64,000 bases of DNA, from positions 620,001 through 684,000 of the forward strand of contig NZ_JOAJ01000003.1 of NCBI RefSeq assembly GCF_000720425.1. Reading direction: 5' to 3'. This document shows, piece after piece, positions 1-9,804 of the stretch. A program made the translations under genes and the position numbers. Numbering within the stretch: the first letter of the stretch is position 1; every line of letters starts with the position of its first letter. This DNA comes from Nocardia rhamnosiphila NBRC 108938. GTDB taxonomy: Bacteria > Actinomycetota > Actinomycetes > Mycobacteriales > Mycobacteriaceae. The notes below the pieces were generated by a model that was not told where the DNA came from, ran no database searches, and was given only the letters and a program-made list of their open reading frames with translations.

Positions 1-55
1 CATTGGACCGGCGCAGCGGAACGCCGATCCCCTTGTGCACGGTGAAGGCTTCCAT
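1..55 (-). CDS. leuD: 3-isopropylmalate dehydratase small subunit, N-terminus only (partial)
   Basis: Only the first 18 codons lie in the window; the gene continues past the left edge. The visible N-terminus (MEAFTVHKGIGVPLRRSN) matches the start of LeuD, the swivel-domain subunit that joins LeuC to isomerise 2-isopropylmalate to 3-isopropylmalate in leucine synthesis. An AGGAGAA ribosome site at about 62-68 precedes the ATG. It lies 48 bases downstream of leuC on the same strand, so the two form the usual leuCD operon. Confidence 0.9.
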   Translation of the reverse strand, partial: MEAFTVHKGIGVPLRRSN

Positions 56-103
56 CGTATTTCTCCTGTTTCGGCTATAAGTGGGTTTCGATATAAGACG
101 GGC

Positions 104-1519
<1,416 letters not shown>

Positions 1520-1653
1520 TGTTGCGATCACCTTTCGGGCTCGGCATCCGGCCCGGACCTGCCCGGCACCGGATACGCGCTAGCTGGAATCATGCGACCC
1601 CTTCCAGGACGCCACCTGGGCTGTTCGTAATGGCATCTCAGAATGCAGGACGC

Positions 1654-1659
1654 TAATAT
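1654..1659 (+). promoter_or_regulatory. Possible -10 element of a leaderless iclR/ndgR transcript
   Basis: TAATAT lies 6 bases before the ATG at 1666, which would put the transcription start at or next to the start codon. No clear -35 is visible. The 146-bp divergent gap 1520-1665 must also hold the leuCD promoter and probably the regulator's operator. Confidence 0.35.
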
Positions 1660-1665
1660 CGTTGT

Positions 1666-2367
1666 ATGAGACAGCATAGCGGTATCGGCGTCCTGGACAA
1701 AGCGGTGGCAGTGTTGTATGCGGTCGCCGAGCGGCCCTGCGGTCTCAACGAGCTGTGCGAGCGCACCGGCCTGCCCCGCGCGACCGCGCACCGGCTCGCG
1801 GTCGGCCTGGAAACCCACCGGCTGCTCGCCCGGGACGGAAACGGCTCCTGGCGCCCCGGCCCCGCCCTCGCCGAACTCGCCGCCGGCGCCGCCGACCCAC
1901 TGCTCGAGGCCGCGGGCTCGATCCTGCCCCGGCTGCGGGAGATCACCGGCGAAAGTGTGCAGTTGTACTGCCGGGAGGGCAACGAACGGGTCTGCGTCGC
2001 CGCCCTCGAACCCCCGGCCGGGCTGCGCGACACCGTACCGATCGGCTCCCGCCTCCCGCTGACCGCGGGATCCGCGGCCAAGGTACTCCTCGCCTGGTCC
2101 GATCCCGAGCTGCAGCGCACCGTCCTCGGTGACGCCATGTTCACCGAGCGCACGCTCGCCGAGGTCCGCAAACGCGGCTGGGCCCAGAGCGCGGGCGAGC
2201 GCGCGGCCGGGGTGGCCAGCGTTTCGGCGCCGGTGCGCGATCAACAGGGCGCGGTGGTCGCCGCGGTCTCGGTATCGGGGCCGATCGATCGAATGGGCCG
2301 CCGACCGGGGGCCCGCTGGGCAGCGGACCTGGTCGCGGCCGCCGATGCGCTGCACCGCCGACTCTGA
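1666..2367 (+). CDS. ndgR: IclR-family transcriptional regulator, NdgR/LtbR-like
   Basis: 233 residues: an N-terminal winged helix (SGIGVLDKAVAVLYAV, then LCERTGLPRATAHRL as the recognition region) followed by a C-terminal IclR effector domain ending near GRRPGARWAADLVAAADALHRRL. Its position divergent from leuCD is the conserved context of NdgR/LtbR, which regulates leucine and related amino-acid genes. The ATG lies only 6 bases after a TAATAT hexamer (1654-1659) and has no Shine-Dalgarno sequence, so the mRNA may be leaderless. The assignment as the NdgR orthologue rests on synteny plus family membership. Confidence 0.88.
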   Translation: MRQHSGIGVLDKAVAVLYAVAERPCGLNELCERTGLPRATAHRLAVGLETHRLLARDGNGSWRPGPALAELAAGAADPLLEAAGSILPRLREITGESVQLYCREGNERVCVAALEPPAGLRDTVPIGSRLPLTAGSAAKVLLAWSDPELQRTVLGDAMFTERTLAEVRKRGWAQSAGERAAGVASVSAPVRDQQGAVVAAVSVSGPIDRMGRRPGARWAADLVAAADALHRRL

Positions 2368-2401
2368 GCGGCGGGCAGCTGCCGTCACTTATGGTGGCCT
2401 G

Positions 2402-2929
2402 ATGGGAGTGAACCAACGGTCACAGATCGTGATGACCGATACCGAGATCACCGATTTCCTCACCCGCAGTCGCGTCGCCACCCTGGCAAGCCTGGGCGCG
2501 GACGGTAAACCGCACCTCACCGCCATGTGGTACGCGCTGATCGCCGATCCGGAGCGACCCGACGCGATACCCGAACTGTGGTTCGAGACCAAGGGCAAAT
2601 CCCAAAAGGCCGTCAACCTGCGCCGCAACCCCACGGTCACCTGCATGGTCGAGGCCGGGAAAACCTATGACACCCTGCGCGGAGTCTCCCTCGAGGGCCA
2701 CGCCGAGGTCATCGAGGACCCGGAGAAACTGTTCGCTGTCGGGGCCAGCGTCTGGGAGCGCTACACCGGCCCGTACACCGACGATATGCGCGAATATGTC
2801 GAAGGCATGCTGAACAAGCGCGTCGCGGTCCGTATCGTCCCCGACCGCATCCGCAGCTGGGACCACCGCAAACTCGGCCTGCCCGCCATGCCCCTGGCCG
2901 GATCCACCGCCCACGCCCTGGACGACTGA
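2402..2929 (+). CDS. PPOX-fold (pyridoxamine-phosphate-oxidase-like) F420/flavin-binding protein
   Basis: About 175 residues with a split-barrel flavin/F420-binding fold: DFLTRSRVATLASLGADGKPHLTAMWY near the N-terminus is the usual first strand pair, and RNPTVTCMVEAG and the C-terminal RIRSWDHRKL are typical of actinobacterial PPOX-class oxidoreductases. The substrate cannot be read from sequence. It starts 34 bases after the IclR gene on the same strand and may be cotranscribed with it. A second possible start is the ATG at 2432 (MTDTEI). Confidence 0.8.
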   Translation: MGVNQRSQIVMTDTEITDFLTRSRVATLASLGADGKPHLTAMWYALIADPERPDAIPELWFETKGKSQKAVNLRRNPTVTCMVEAGKTYDTLRGVSLEGHAEVIEDPEKLFAVGASVWERYTGPYTDDMREYVEGMLNKRVAVRIVPDRIRSWDHRKLGLPAMPLAGSTAHALDD

Positions 2930-3544
2930 TCGCCCCGGGTGCTGTTCCCGCAGCAGCACCCGGCACGCGTCCGGTCAGGACCCGGGCACCGCGCTTACCC
3001 GGCCACTACCGGCCCGAACCAAGGCGATCGAGCCCGACCAACCGGCCCCTCCGACAGCACCACACCGAAATTCCAGGGCAAGGACCCGCCGTTCGGGCAG
3101 ACAACCGGCCGAACCCCGGGACGGGCAGCCTGCAACCATCCGGACCGAAAACGGACCGCCCCAACCGGCGACGAAACAACGGCATCGGCCGCGGACCCCC
3201 AAGCCCGGTCCGGGCTACCACTTCACCTCACAGAACAACAACCCACCCGGGCCTCCACGGGCGAAAACCCCGGCACCAGCTCGACAGCTGACCGACTCAT
3301 AAAGGGCTTCAGGGGCGAAAGCCCCGGCACTTTTCCGGTAGGTAACCAACTCACGGAGCGCCTCCAGGGGGCAAAGCCTCAGCCCGATTCGTAGATACCC
3401 ACCCAGCCCGCACGAGTAGGGTCCAGGGACGAAGCCCCGGCCCGGCCCCGGACCGTTTCCAGTCCGCAAGAGGGTCCAGGGGGCGCCGAGCCCGCCTGGG
3501 CGGGGTGCGGGGGTTGCACCCTCGCAAAACATCGCGAATCAACA
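2930..3544. repeat. Gene-free stretch with five degenerate hairpin repeats at about 54-bp spacing
   Basis: No convincing gene is present in these 615 bases. Between about 3250 and 3500 a motif of the form CCAGGGGCGAAAGCCCCGGC recurs with decay near 3254, 3306, 3361, 3420 and 3475. Each copy is a small self-complementary element (GGGGC-GAA-GCCCC type), with spacings of roughly 52 to 60 bases. These resemble the intergenic palindromes scattered through Nocardia and Rhodococcus genomes. Confidence 0.5.
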
Positions 3545-3575
3545 AAGGCTCATGCTCTCCATGAGCATGAGCCTT
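3545..3575 (-). terminator. Perfect 13-bp hairpin downstream of tRNA-Glu
   Basis: AAGGCTCATGCTC (3545-3557) and GAGCATGAGCCTT (3563-3575) are exact inverted repeats around a 5-base loop. The hairpin begins 10 bases past the 3' end of tRNA-Glu and is followed on that strand by a weakly T-rich tract. It is the likely terminator of the tRNA transcript. Confidence 0.75.
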
Positions 3576-3584
3576 CCAGTTGAG

Positions 3585-3657
3585 TAGCCCCGACGGGATT
3601 TGAACCCGCGCTACCGCCTTGAGAGGGCGGCGTCCTAGGCCGCTAGACGACGGGGCC
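3585..3657 (-). tRNA. tRNA-Glu (anticodon CTC)
   Basis: A 73-base cloverleaf on the minus strand. The acceptor stem is GGCCCCG with CGGGGCT (first pair G-U) and the discriminator is A. The anticodon stem CCGCC/GGCGG encloses the loop CTCTCAA, giving anticodon CTC. The T arm carries GGGTTCAAATCCC. CCA is not encoded. Confidence 0.95.
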
Positions 3658-3806
3658 AGGACTTGTGATCAACTCCTGGCTGGAGTGGATCGCGGATCTC
3701 TCGATCCGAAGCTCGATCAGCGTAACCGACCGGGCGGCGGCGACCAAATCGCCTGGATAATTCGTTCCGCACCGCATCTGGACGATGAAGCTGAGAGCGA
3801 TCTCCG

Positions 3807-3878
3807 CTGGGGTACCAGGACTCGAACCTAGAATGGCTGAACCAGAATCAGCTGTGTTGCCAATTACACCATACCCCA
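3807..3878 (-). tRNA. tRNA-Gln (anticodon CTG)
   Basis: A 72-base cloverleaf. The acceptor stem TGGGGTA/TACCCCA with discriminator G is the tRNA-Gln hallmark. The anticodon stem GCTGA/TCAGC encloses TTCTGGT, giving anticodon CTG. It lies 149 bases upstream of tRNA-Glu on the same strand and downstream of gltX, so a gltX-tRNA-Gln-tRNA-Glu order is seen. Confidence 0.95.
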
Positions 3879-4049
3879 ATGACCTGGGCTTTCGGCTTCA
3901 CCGCTGGCTGCGGTGGCACCGTCGTTCCGGCCGAGAAAGAGAGTACCAAACCGTTCCGGGGAAACTACAAATCGCCTGGTCACGCCGCCACATCAGGTGC
4001 GTAACGGTGCCGTGGCCTGCCGCCCGGCCGCGGGTGGCGGGTGGACGGA

Positions 4050-4077
4050 CGCCGTCCCCGGTGGCGCGGGGACGGCG
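4050..4077 (-). terminator. Hairpin downstream of gltX
   Basis: CGCCGTCCCC (4050-4059) pairs with GGGGACGGCG (4068-4077) around an 8-base loop, 16 bases past the gltX stop codon. There is no T-tract, which is common for actinobacterial terminators. Confidence 0.6.
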
Positions 4078-4092
4078 CCGTCACACCGGCGC

Positions 4093-5568
4093 TCACTCGG
4101 CCGGCGGCGTCCATTCGCGGCCCGCGCGCAGTCGCTGCATGGTGAGCTCGCGGCCCAGCAGTTCCATGGATTCGTACAGCGGCGGACTGATATGTGATCC
4201 GGTGACCGATACCCGCACCGGCGCGAACGCTTTCCGCGGTTTCAATTCCATTCCGTCGATGAGCGCGACTTTCAGCGCGTCCTCGATCTCGGAAGCGGTC
4301 CAGGCGGTCAGCGGTTCGAGTGCGGAAATTGCGGCGTCCAATACCGGAATCGCGTCCGGACCCAAATTCTTCTTGCCCGCGGCGGGGTCGATACCGAACT
4401 CGTCGGAAGGCGCGAAGAGGAATCGCAACAGACCCCATGCGTCATCGAGCACGACAATGCGGGTCTGCACCAGATCGGCGGCGGCGGCAAAAACCTTCTC
4501 GTCTACTCCGGCACCGATATATCCGCGGTCCGTGAAAAAGGTGCGCAACCGTCCGGCAAAATCGGCCGGCTCCAGCAAACGGATGTGCTCGGCATTGATC
4601 GCATCGGCCTTCTTCTGGTCGAAGCGGGCCGGGTTCGAATTCACTTTCGATATGTCGAAGGCCGCGACCATCTCGTTCATGGAGAAGACATCGTGGTCGT
4701 CGGCGATGCTCCAGCCGAGGAGCGCGAGGTAATTGAGGAGCCCCTCGGGAATGAATCCCCGATCGCGGTGGAGGAAGAGGTCGGACTCCGGGTCGCGCTT
4801 GGACAGCTTCTTGTTCCCCTGCCCCATCACGAACGGCAGATGGCCGAATTCGGGAGTGAAATCGGTGACCCCGATGCGCTGCAGTGCGGCATAGAGCGCG
4901 AGCTGGCGCGGCGTGGAGGAGAGGAGGTCTTCGCCGCGCAGGACGTGGGTTATCCGCATGGTGGCGTCGTCGACCGGGTTGACCAGCGTATAGAGCGGAT
5001 CGCCGGTGCCACGGGTGAGTGCGTAATCCGGCACCGAACCCGCTTTGAAAGTGGTTTCTCCGCGTACCAGATCGTGCCAGGTGAGGTCGGTATCGGGCAT
5101 ACGCAGCCGGACCACCGCGCCCCGGCCGGCGGCCTTGTATTCGGCGATCTGCTCGGCCGTGAGGTCGCGGTCGAAATTATCGTAGCCGAGTTTCGGATCA
5201 CGCCCGGCCGCCCGGTGGCGCGCCTCGACTTCTTCTGGCGTGGAAAAGGATTCGTACGCCTCGCCGGCGTCGAGGAGTTTTTGCACCACGTCGCGGTGGA
5301 TTTCGCGCCGCTGCGACTGCCGGTAGGGCGCATAGGGCCCGCCGATTTCCGGACCTTCGTCCCAATCGAGTCCGAGCCAGCGCAACGCGTCCAACAGCGC
5401 CTGATAGGACTCTTCGGAATCCCGTGCGGCATCGGTGTCTTCGATACGGAAGACGAACGTGCCGCCCTGATGGCGGGCATAGGCCCAGTTGAACAGCGCC
5501 GTGCGGATGAGCCCGACATGCGGTGTCCCGGTGGGTGACGGGCAGAAACGGACCCGTACGTTTGTCAT
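4093..5568 (-). CDS. gltX: Glutamyl-tRNA synthetase
   Basis: Charges tRNA-Glu, and in many actinobacteria also tRNA-Gln before amidotransferase conversion. About 491 residues. The class I HIGH-type signature is in [12 protein letters not shown] at the N-terminus and the KMSKS-type loop is KLSKRD. I start at the ATG at 5568 (MTNVRVRF), preceded by a GAGGGA ribosome site, rather than an in-frame start ten codons earlier. It is 13 bases downstream of the fumarylacetoacetase-family gene, an arrangement common in actinobacteria. tRNA-Gln and tRNA-Glu follow on the same strand. Confidence 0.97.
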   Translation of the reverse strand: MTNVRVRFCPSPTGTPHVGLIRTALFNWAYARHQGGTFVFRIEDTDAARDSEESYQALLDALRWLGLDWDEGPEIGGPYAPYRQSQRREIHRDVVQKLLDAGEAYESFSTPEEVEARHRAAGRDPKLGYDNFDRDLTAEQIAEYKAAGRGAVVRLRMPDTDLTWHDLVRGETTFKAGSVPDYALTRGTGDPLYTLVNPVDDATMRITHVLRGEDLLSSTPRQLALYAALQRIGVTDFTPEFGHLPFVMGQGNKKLSKRDPESDLFLHRDRGFIPEGLLNYLALLGWSIADDHDVFSMNEMVAAFDISKVNSNPARFDQKKADAINAEHIRLLEPADFAGRLRTFFTDRGYIGAGVDEKVFAAAADLVQTRIVVLDDAWGLLRFLFAPSDEFGIDPAAGKKNLGPDAIPVLDAAISALEPLTAWTASEIEDALKVALIDGMELKPRKAFAPVRVSVTGSHISPPLYESMELLGRELTMQRLRAGREWTPPAE

Positions 5569-5581
5569 GTCCCTCTTTCGT

Positions 5582-6343
5582 TCAGCGTTTTGCGGCAACG
5601 GGATTGGTCAGCGTGCCGATACCGGAGACGGTGACCGACACCGTTTGTCCGTCTTTCATCGGGCCGACACCCTCGGGAGTTCCGGTGAGGATCACGTCAC
5701 CGGGGAGCAGGGTCATCACGCGGGTGACCCATTCGATGATATCCGGAATATCATGCAGCAGTAGCGATGTGGTACTGCGTTGACGTACTTCACCGTCGAG
5801 TTCGGTGGTGATCTCGAGATCCGCCGGATCGAGTTCGGTTTCGATCCACGGCCCCAGCGGGCAGAAGGTGTCGTAGCCCTTGGCCCGGGTCCACTGGCCG
5901 TCCTGGGCCTGCTGGTCGCGGGCGGTCACATCGTTGGCGACGGTGTAGCCCAGGATGACGTCCTTGGCCCGGGCCGCGGGAACGTCCTTGCAGGGCCGGC
6001 CGATGACCACGGCGAGTTCGCCCTCGTAGTCGACGCGGGACGAACTGGGCGGCACGATGATCGGGATATCGGGGCCGATGATGGACGTATTCGGTTTCAT
6101 GAAGATCACCGGTTCGGCCGGCGCCTCACCGCCCATCTCGGCAGCATGGGACGCGTAGTTCTTGCCGACACAGATCACCTTGCTGGCCAGGATCGGAGCG
6201 AGCAGACGGATATCGGCCAGCGGCCAGCTGCGGCCGGTGAACGTCGGGGTACCGAACGGGTGTTCGGCGATTTCCTTGGCGGTTTCGCCTTCGATGGCGA
6301 CGAACGCGACCCCGTCGGGGCTGGCAACTCGACCTAGACGCAT
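5582..6343 (-). CDS. Fumarylacetoacetate hydrolase family protein
   Basis: 253 residues with the FAH fold. The region [15 protein letters not shown] opens the catalytic domain. The acidic metal ligands are seen in [12 protein letters not shown] and in [11 protein letters not shown], and the C-terminal [18 protein letters not shown] is characteristic. Such proteins hydrolyse or decarboxylate acylpyruvate-type compounds; the real substrate here is unknown. It is probably cotranscribed with gltX, 13 bases downstream. It is divergent from an MFS gene. Confidence 0.9.
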   Translation of the reverse strand: MRLGRVASPDGVAFVAIEGETAKEIAEHPFGTPTFTGRSWPLADIRLLAPILASKVICVGKNYASHAAEMGGEAPAEPVIFMKPNTSIIGPDIPIIVPPSSSRVDYEGELAVVIGRPCKDVPAARAKDVILGYTVANDVTARDQQAQDGQWTRAKGYDTFCPLGPWIETELDPADLEITTELDGEVRQRSTTSLLLHDIPDIIEWVTRVMTLLPGDVILTGTPEGVGPMKDGQTVSVTVSGIGTLTNPVAAKR

Positions 6344-6489
6344 GACCGAAGTCTATCCAGCCGGGTTCACCAGCCCGAATGCGCCCGACCGGTCGGTCCG
6401 CCCGATGGTGAGAACCGTGCCACTACTTGCGGGATCCGGGGCCCGGAGGTGTACCGTGACCCTCATACGTTCAAAGGCTGAGAATTTCC

Positions 6490-6504
6490 TCTCATATATT
6501 GAGA
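6490..6504. promoter_or_regulatory. Palindrome TCTCA-TATAT-TGAGA upstream of the MFS gene
   Basis: A perfect 5-bp inverted repeat around a TATAT centre lies 25 bases before the MFS start in an otherwise GC-rich gap. The AT-rich centre could be a -10 element overlapped by an operator. No regulator gene sits next to it. Confidence 0.3.
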
Positions 6505-6529
6505 TGCTCTCGTTCCGAGATGGGGAACC

Positions 6530-7747
6530 ATGGCGCACAGTCCTTCGGCGGCCCTCCCGATCGCCGCGTCCGGCAGGCAGATCTCCCCCGCCCACCGTTG
6601 GCTCATGCTCGCCTTCGGGGTCTTCGCCCAGGTGTCCAGCGCGATCTTCGTGCACGGGGTGCCGTTCCTGCTCCCCGCGCTGACCGCCGGGGGCATGCCG
6701 TTGCCCACCGCCGGCCTGCTGGTGGCCATGCCCACCGTCGGCCTGTGCTGCGCCCTCATCGCCTGGGGTTATCTGGTCGACCGGGTCGGCGAACGGATCG
6801 CCCTGGTCGCCGGGCCGGTGATCATGTGCGCGGCCGGTGCGGCCGCCGCCTTCACCACCAGCTACCCCGCCCTCGGGGTCCTGCTGTTCCTCGGCGGGAT
6901 AGGCGCCGCCAGCACCAACGGTGCCAGCGGCCGGGTGATCGTCGGCTGGTTCCCGCCCGACCGCCGCGGCCTGGCCATGGGAATCCGGCAGACCGGTCAG
7001 CCGCTGGGCGTCGGAATCGCGGCGATGTCCGTGCCCCTGGTCGCCGACCGCTTCGGCGTCGCGCCCGCGCTCAGCGTGCCCGCGCTATTGGCCGGACTGG
7101 CCGCCGTGTGCTGCCTGCTGGGCATCATCGACCCACCCCGGCCGCCACGAGCCCAGGAGACCGGCGCCAATCCCTACCGGGGCAGCAGCACACTATGGCG
7201 TATCCACGGTGTATCGATCCTGCTGGTCGTCCCCCAGGCCACCGTCTGGACCTTCGCCCTGCTGTGGCTGCACCGCGACCTCGGCTGGTCGCTGGCGGCG
7301 GCCGGCGCACTGGTTACCGGCACCCAGATCCTGGGCGCGCTGGGCCGGATCGGCGCCGGCGCCTGGTCGGACCGGGTCGGCAGCCGGATGGGCCCACTGC
7401 GCCAGGTCGCGATCGCCGCGGTCGCCACCATGGCCCTGCTGGCGCTGACCTCCTGGACGCACTGGTGGTGGGCCGCCGTCCCGCTGCTCGTCGTCGCCTC
7501 GGTGGTCACGGTCTCCGACAACGGCCTGGCCTTCACCGCCATCGCCGAACGCGCCGGGCCGTTCTGGAGCGGTCGCGGGCTGGGCATCCAGAACACCGGC
7601 CAGAACCTGACCGTCGCCGCGGTGCCCCCAGTATTCGGCGCGCTCATCACCGCCACCGGTTTCCCGGCGGTCTACCTCGCGGCAGCGGCCTTGGCGGCCG
7701 TGGCGATCCCGCTGGTCCCGGTGGCGTCGGAAAAGCCTATGGAGTAA
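6530..7747 (+). CDS. Major facilitator superfamily transporter
   Basis: 405 residues with about 12 hydrophobic segments and short polar loops, the standard MFS length. The loop between helices 2 and 3 carries WGYLVDRVGERIAL, the MFS motif A region. The second half repeats a similar loop at GAWSDRVGSRMGPL, as expected for two six-helix halves. The substrate is not recognisable. The ATG at 6530 follows GATGGGGAACC. It is divergent from the FAH/gltX operon. Confidence 0.9.
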   Translation: MAHSPSAALPIAASGRQISPAHRWLMLAFGVFAQVSSAIFVHGVPFLLPALTAGGMPLPTAGLLVAMPTVGLCCALIAWGYLVDRVGERIALVAGPVIMCAAGAAAAFTTSYPALGVLLFLGGIGAASTNGASGRVIVGWFPPDRRGLAMGIRQTGQPLGVGIAAMSVPLVADRFGVAPALSVPALLAGLAAVCCLLGIIDPPRPPRAQETGANPYRGSSTLWRIHGVSILLVVPQATVWTFALLWLHRDLGWSLAAAGALVTGTQILGALGRIGAGAWSDRVGSRMGPLRQVAIAAVATMALLALTSWTHWWWAAVPLLVVASVVTVSDNGLAFTAIAERAGPFWSGRGLGIQNTGQNLTVAAVPPVFGALITATGFPAVYLAAAALAAVAIPLVPVASEKPME

Positions 7748-7907
7748 CCGGGAGCCGGATCCGTTACCGCCGACAACTCCCTCGGCCGTACCGGCTGCCG
7801 CACGGATACTCGGTCAGGTCCGGATGAGCACAGCCGAGGCGGCCACCACACGGATTGTCGTGCCGGTGGCTCATCCGGTGGCCGGGCCGGACGAGCGGAT
7901 GACGCCG

Positions 7908-8510
7908 TCAGATCTCGATGAGTACCGCCGGATCGAGCGCCACGCGAATCCTCGTGTCGGCCTCGATATCGGAGATGAACTCGGCACCTTCCGCAACCGG
8001 CGGGTCCCACCGATAGGAGGCACCGTCGAGAGTGCCTCGATGAATCCGTATATGCGGCTGATGTTCGACGATCCAGTACTCCGCAATTCCCAACGCCGCG
8101 TACTCATGCACCTTGCGCACTCGGTCGGTGCGCTCGCTGCCGCTACCCGGTGACACCACCTCGACGGCCAGCAGGATGTCGGTACCCGGGATCAGTTTCG
8201 GCGATTCATCGACAATCGCGGCTCGCGCCACTGCTTTCGGGACGACGAACACATCGGGCTTACGGACACCCGACGGCGTGCTGACCTCCCACTCGCCGCC
8301 GTCACAGACGAATACATCGGCGCGTTCTGCGGCTGTCCGGATTCGGCCGGCCAGCGACCACCCGATGAAGTTGTGCCGCGCCCCCGCTGCCACCTCGACC
8401 AACCACCCGTCTTCGAGTTCGAAACCCTTGCCGTCCTCCGGCAGATCGTAGAGATCCAGCACCGTGTACGGGCCGAAGCCGACATCACTGGTGGCGTGCC
8501 ACGCGGTCAT
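7908..8510 (-). CDS. Uma2-family (DUF820) putative restriction-type nuclease
   Basis: 200 residues with the Uma2 PD-(D/E)XK-like layout: FELEDGWLVEV near the N-terminus, then KPDVFVV and ILLAVEVVSPGS, which carry the acidic and core-strand residues, then the conserved ALGIAEYWIVE. The biological role of Uma2 proteins is poorly known; they are abundant in actinobacteria and cyanobacteria. I start at the ATG at 8510, preceded by GGAGG. It lies alone between an MFS gene and leuB. Confidence 0.82.
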   Translation of the reverse strand: MTAWHATSDVGFGPYTVLDLYDLPEDGKGFELEDGWLVEVAAGARHNFIGWSLAGRIRTAAERADVFVCDGGEWEVSTPSGVRKPDVFVVPKAVARAAIVDESPKLIPGTDILLAVEVVSPGSGSERTDRVRKVHEYAALGIAEYWIVEHQPHIRIHRGTLDGASYRWDPPVAEGAEFISDIEADTRIRVALDPAVLIEI

Positions 8511-8534
8511 GCTGCCTCCAAGTGCTCGGGCCGT

Positions 8535-8566
8535 CCATCGGGGATACGCCCAGGTATCCCCGATGG
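8535..8566 (-). terminator. Perfect 12-bp hairpin downstream of leuB
   Basis: CCATCGGGGATA (8535-8546) and TATCCCCGATGG (8555-8566) pair exactly around 8 bases, about 50 bases past the leuB stop and upstream of the Uma2 gene. It probably ends leuB transcription. There is no T-tract. Confidence 0.6.
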
Positions 8567-8614
8567 TATCGGACACGCAACCCGATTTCGTGCACGAAAA
8601 TCCGGGCCGTCGGG

Positions 8615-9622
8615 TCAGAGGGCGGCAGCGATCCGATCGCCGATCTCGGTGGTGGACGCGGTGCCGGTGCGGCCGGACAGATCCTTGGCGACCGCGTCCT
8701 GGACACGGGCGGCGGCAGCGGTCTCGCCCTTGTGCTCGAGCAGCAGCGAGACCGAGAGGATGGCCGCGGTCGGGTCGGCCTTGGACTGGCCGGCGATATC
8801 GGGGGCGCTGCCGTGCACCGGTTCGAACATGCTCGGGTTGGTGCCGGTGGCGTCGATATTGCCGCTGGCGGCCAGGCCGATACCGCCGCTGACGGCGGCG
8901 GCGAGGTCGGTGATGATATCGCCGAACAGGTTGTCGGTGACGATCACGTCGAAGCGGCCCGGATCGTTGACCATATGGATGGTGGCGGCGTCGATGTGCT
9001 GGTAGGCCACCTCGACATCACCGAACTCCGCACCGACCTCGTCCACCGTGCGCTGCCACAGCGAACCGGCGAAGGCGAGCACATTCGTCTTGTGCACCAG
9101 GGTGAGATGCTTGCGCCGGGCCTGCGCCTTGGCGAAGGCGTAGCGGACCACGCGTTCGACGCCGAACCGGGTGTTGGTGCTGACCTCGGTGGCGACCTCG
9201 TGCGGCGTATCCACCCGGATCGCGCCCCCGGTGCCGGTGTACGGGCCCTCGGTACCTTCCCGGACCACCACGAAGTCGATATCCGGGGTACCCGCCAGCG
9301 GGCTGCCGACGCCCGGGTACAGCTTGGAGGGGCGCAGGTTCACGTGGTGATCGAGGGCGAAACGGGTGCGCAGCAGCAGACCGCGTTCCAGGATGCCGCT
9401 GGGCACCGACGGGTCGCCGATGGCGCCGAGCAGGATCGCGTCGTGCTGTTTCAGTTCCGGCAGCACCGATTCGGGCAGGATCTCCCCGGTGGCGTGGTAG
9501 CGCTTGGCGCCCAGGTCGTAGTGGGTCCGTTCGACCCCGGGCAGCACCACATCGAGCACTTTGAGCGCCTCGGTGACGACTTCCGGTCCGATACCGTCAC
9601 CGGGGATCACGGCGAGTTTCAT
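8615..9622 (-). CDS. leuB: 3-isopropylmalate dehydrogenase
   Basis: 335 residues. It oxidises and decarboxylates 3-isopropylmalate with NAD+ in leucine synthesis. The N-terminal [15 protein letters not shown] and the later [28 protein letters not shown] and [13 protein letters not shown] are family signatures. I start at the ATG at 9622; a GTG three codons upstream is possible and has a GAAAG just before it. It is downstream of serA on the same strand, separated by 182 bases holding a strong hairpin, so the two are probably transcribed separately. Confidence 0.96.
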   Translation of the reverse strand: MKLAVIPGDGIGPEVVTEALKVLDVVLPGVERTHYDLGAKRYHATGEILPESVLPELKQHDAILLGAIGDPSVPSGILERGLLLRTRFALDHHVNLRPSKLYPGVGSPLAGTPDIDFVVVREGTEGPYTGTGGAIRVDTPHEVATEVSTNTRFGVERVVRYAFAKAQARRKHLTLVHKTNVLAFAGSLWQRTVDEVGAEFGDVEVAYQHIDAATIHMVNDPGRFDVIVTDNLFGDIITDLAAAVSGGIGLAASGNIDATGTNPSMFEPVHGSAPDIAGQSKADPTAAILSVSLLLEHKGETAAAARVQDAVAKDLSGRTGTASTTEIGDRIAAAL

Positions 9623-9716
9623 GACAACCACGCTTTCTACGAACGAGGCCGCGAACAGGGCGGGACGCGGCTGCCGGGCCGGGTTGGTCTGTCACCGGGA
9701 CGGTGGCCGGGTACGG

Positions 9717-9746
9717 CCCGCCCCGGACCGCGTGGCCCGGGGCGGG
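9717..9746 (-). terminator. Hairpin downstream of serA
   Basis: CCCGCCCCGG (9717-9726) pairs exactly with CCGGGGCGGG (9737-9746) around 10 bases, about 60 bases past the serA stop. Flanking GTACG/CGTAC can extend the stem with bulges. Confidence 0.6.
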
Positions 9747-9804
9747 TGCGTACCCGTCGGCGCACGCCGCCCACCGGCCCGGGCGGCAGCGTGCACGGAA
9801 CAGC

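Noticed and set aside
3250..3500. CRISPR array
   Set aside because: The repeats are short, decayed and self-complementary, and the intervals are not uniform spacers; no cas genes are near.
7908..8510. Uma2 gene as part of a defence system
   Set aside because: It stands alone among metabolic genes, far from the island, and Uma2 proteins are widespread without known defence roles.
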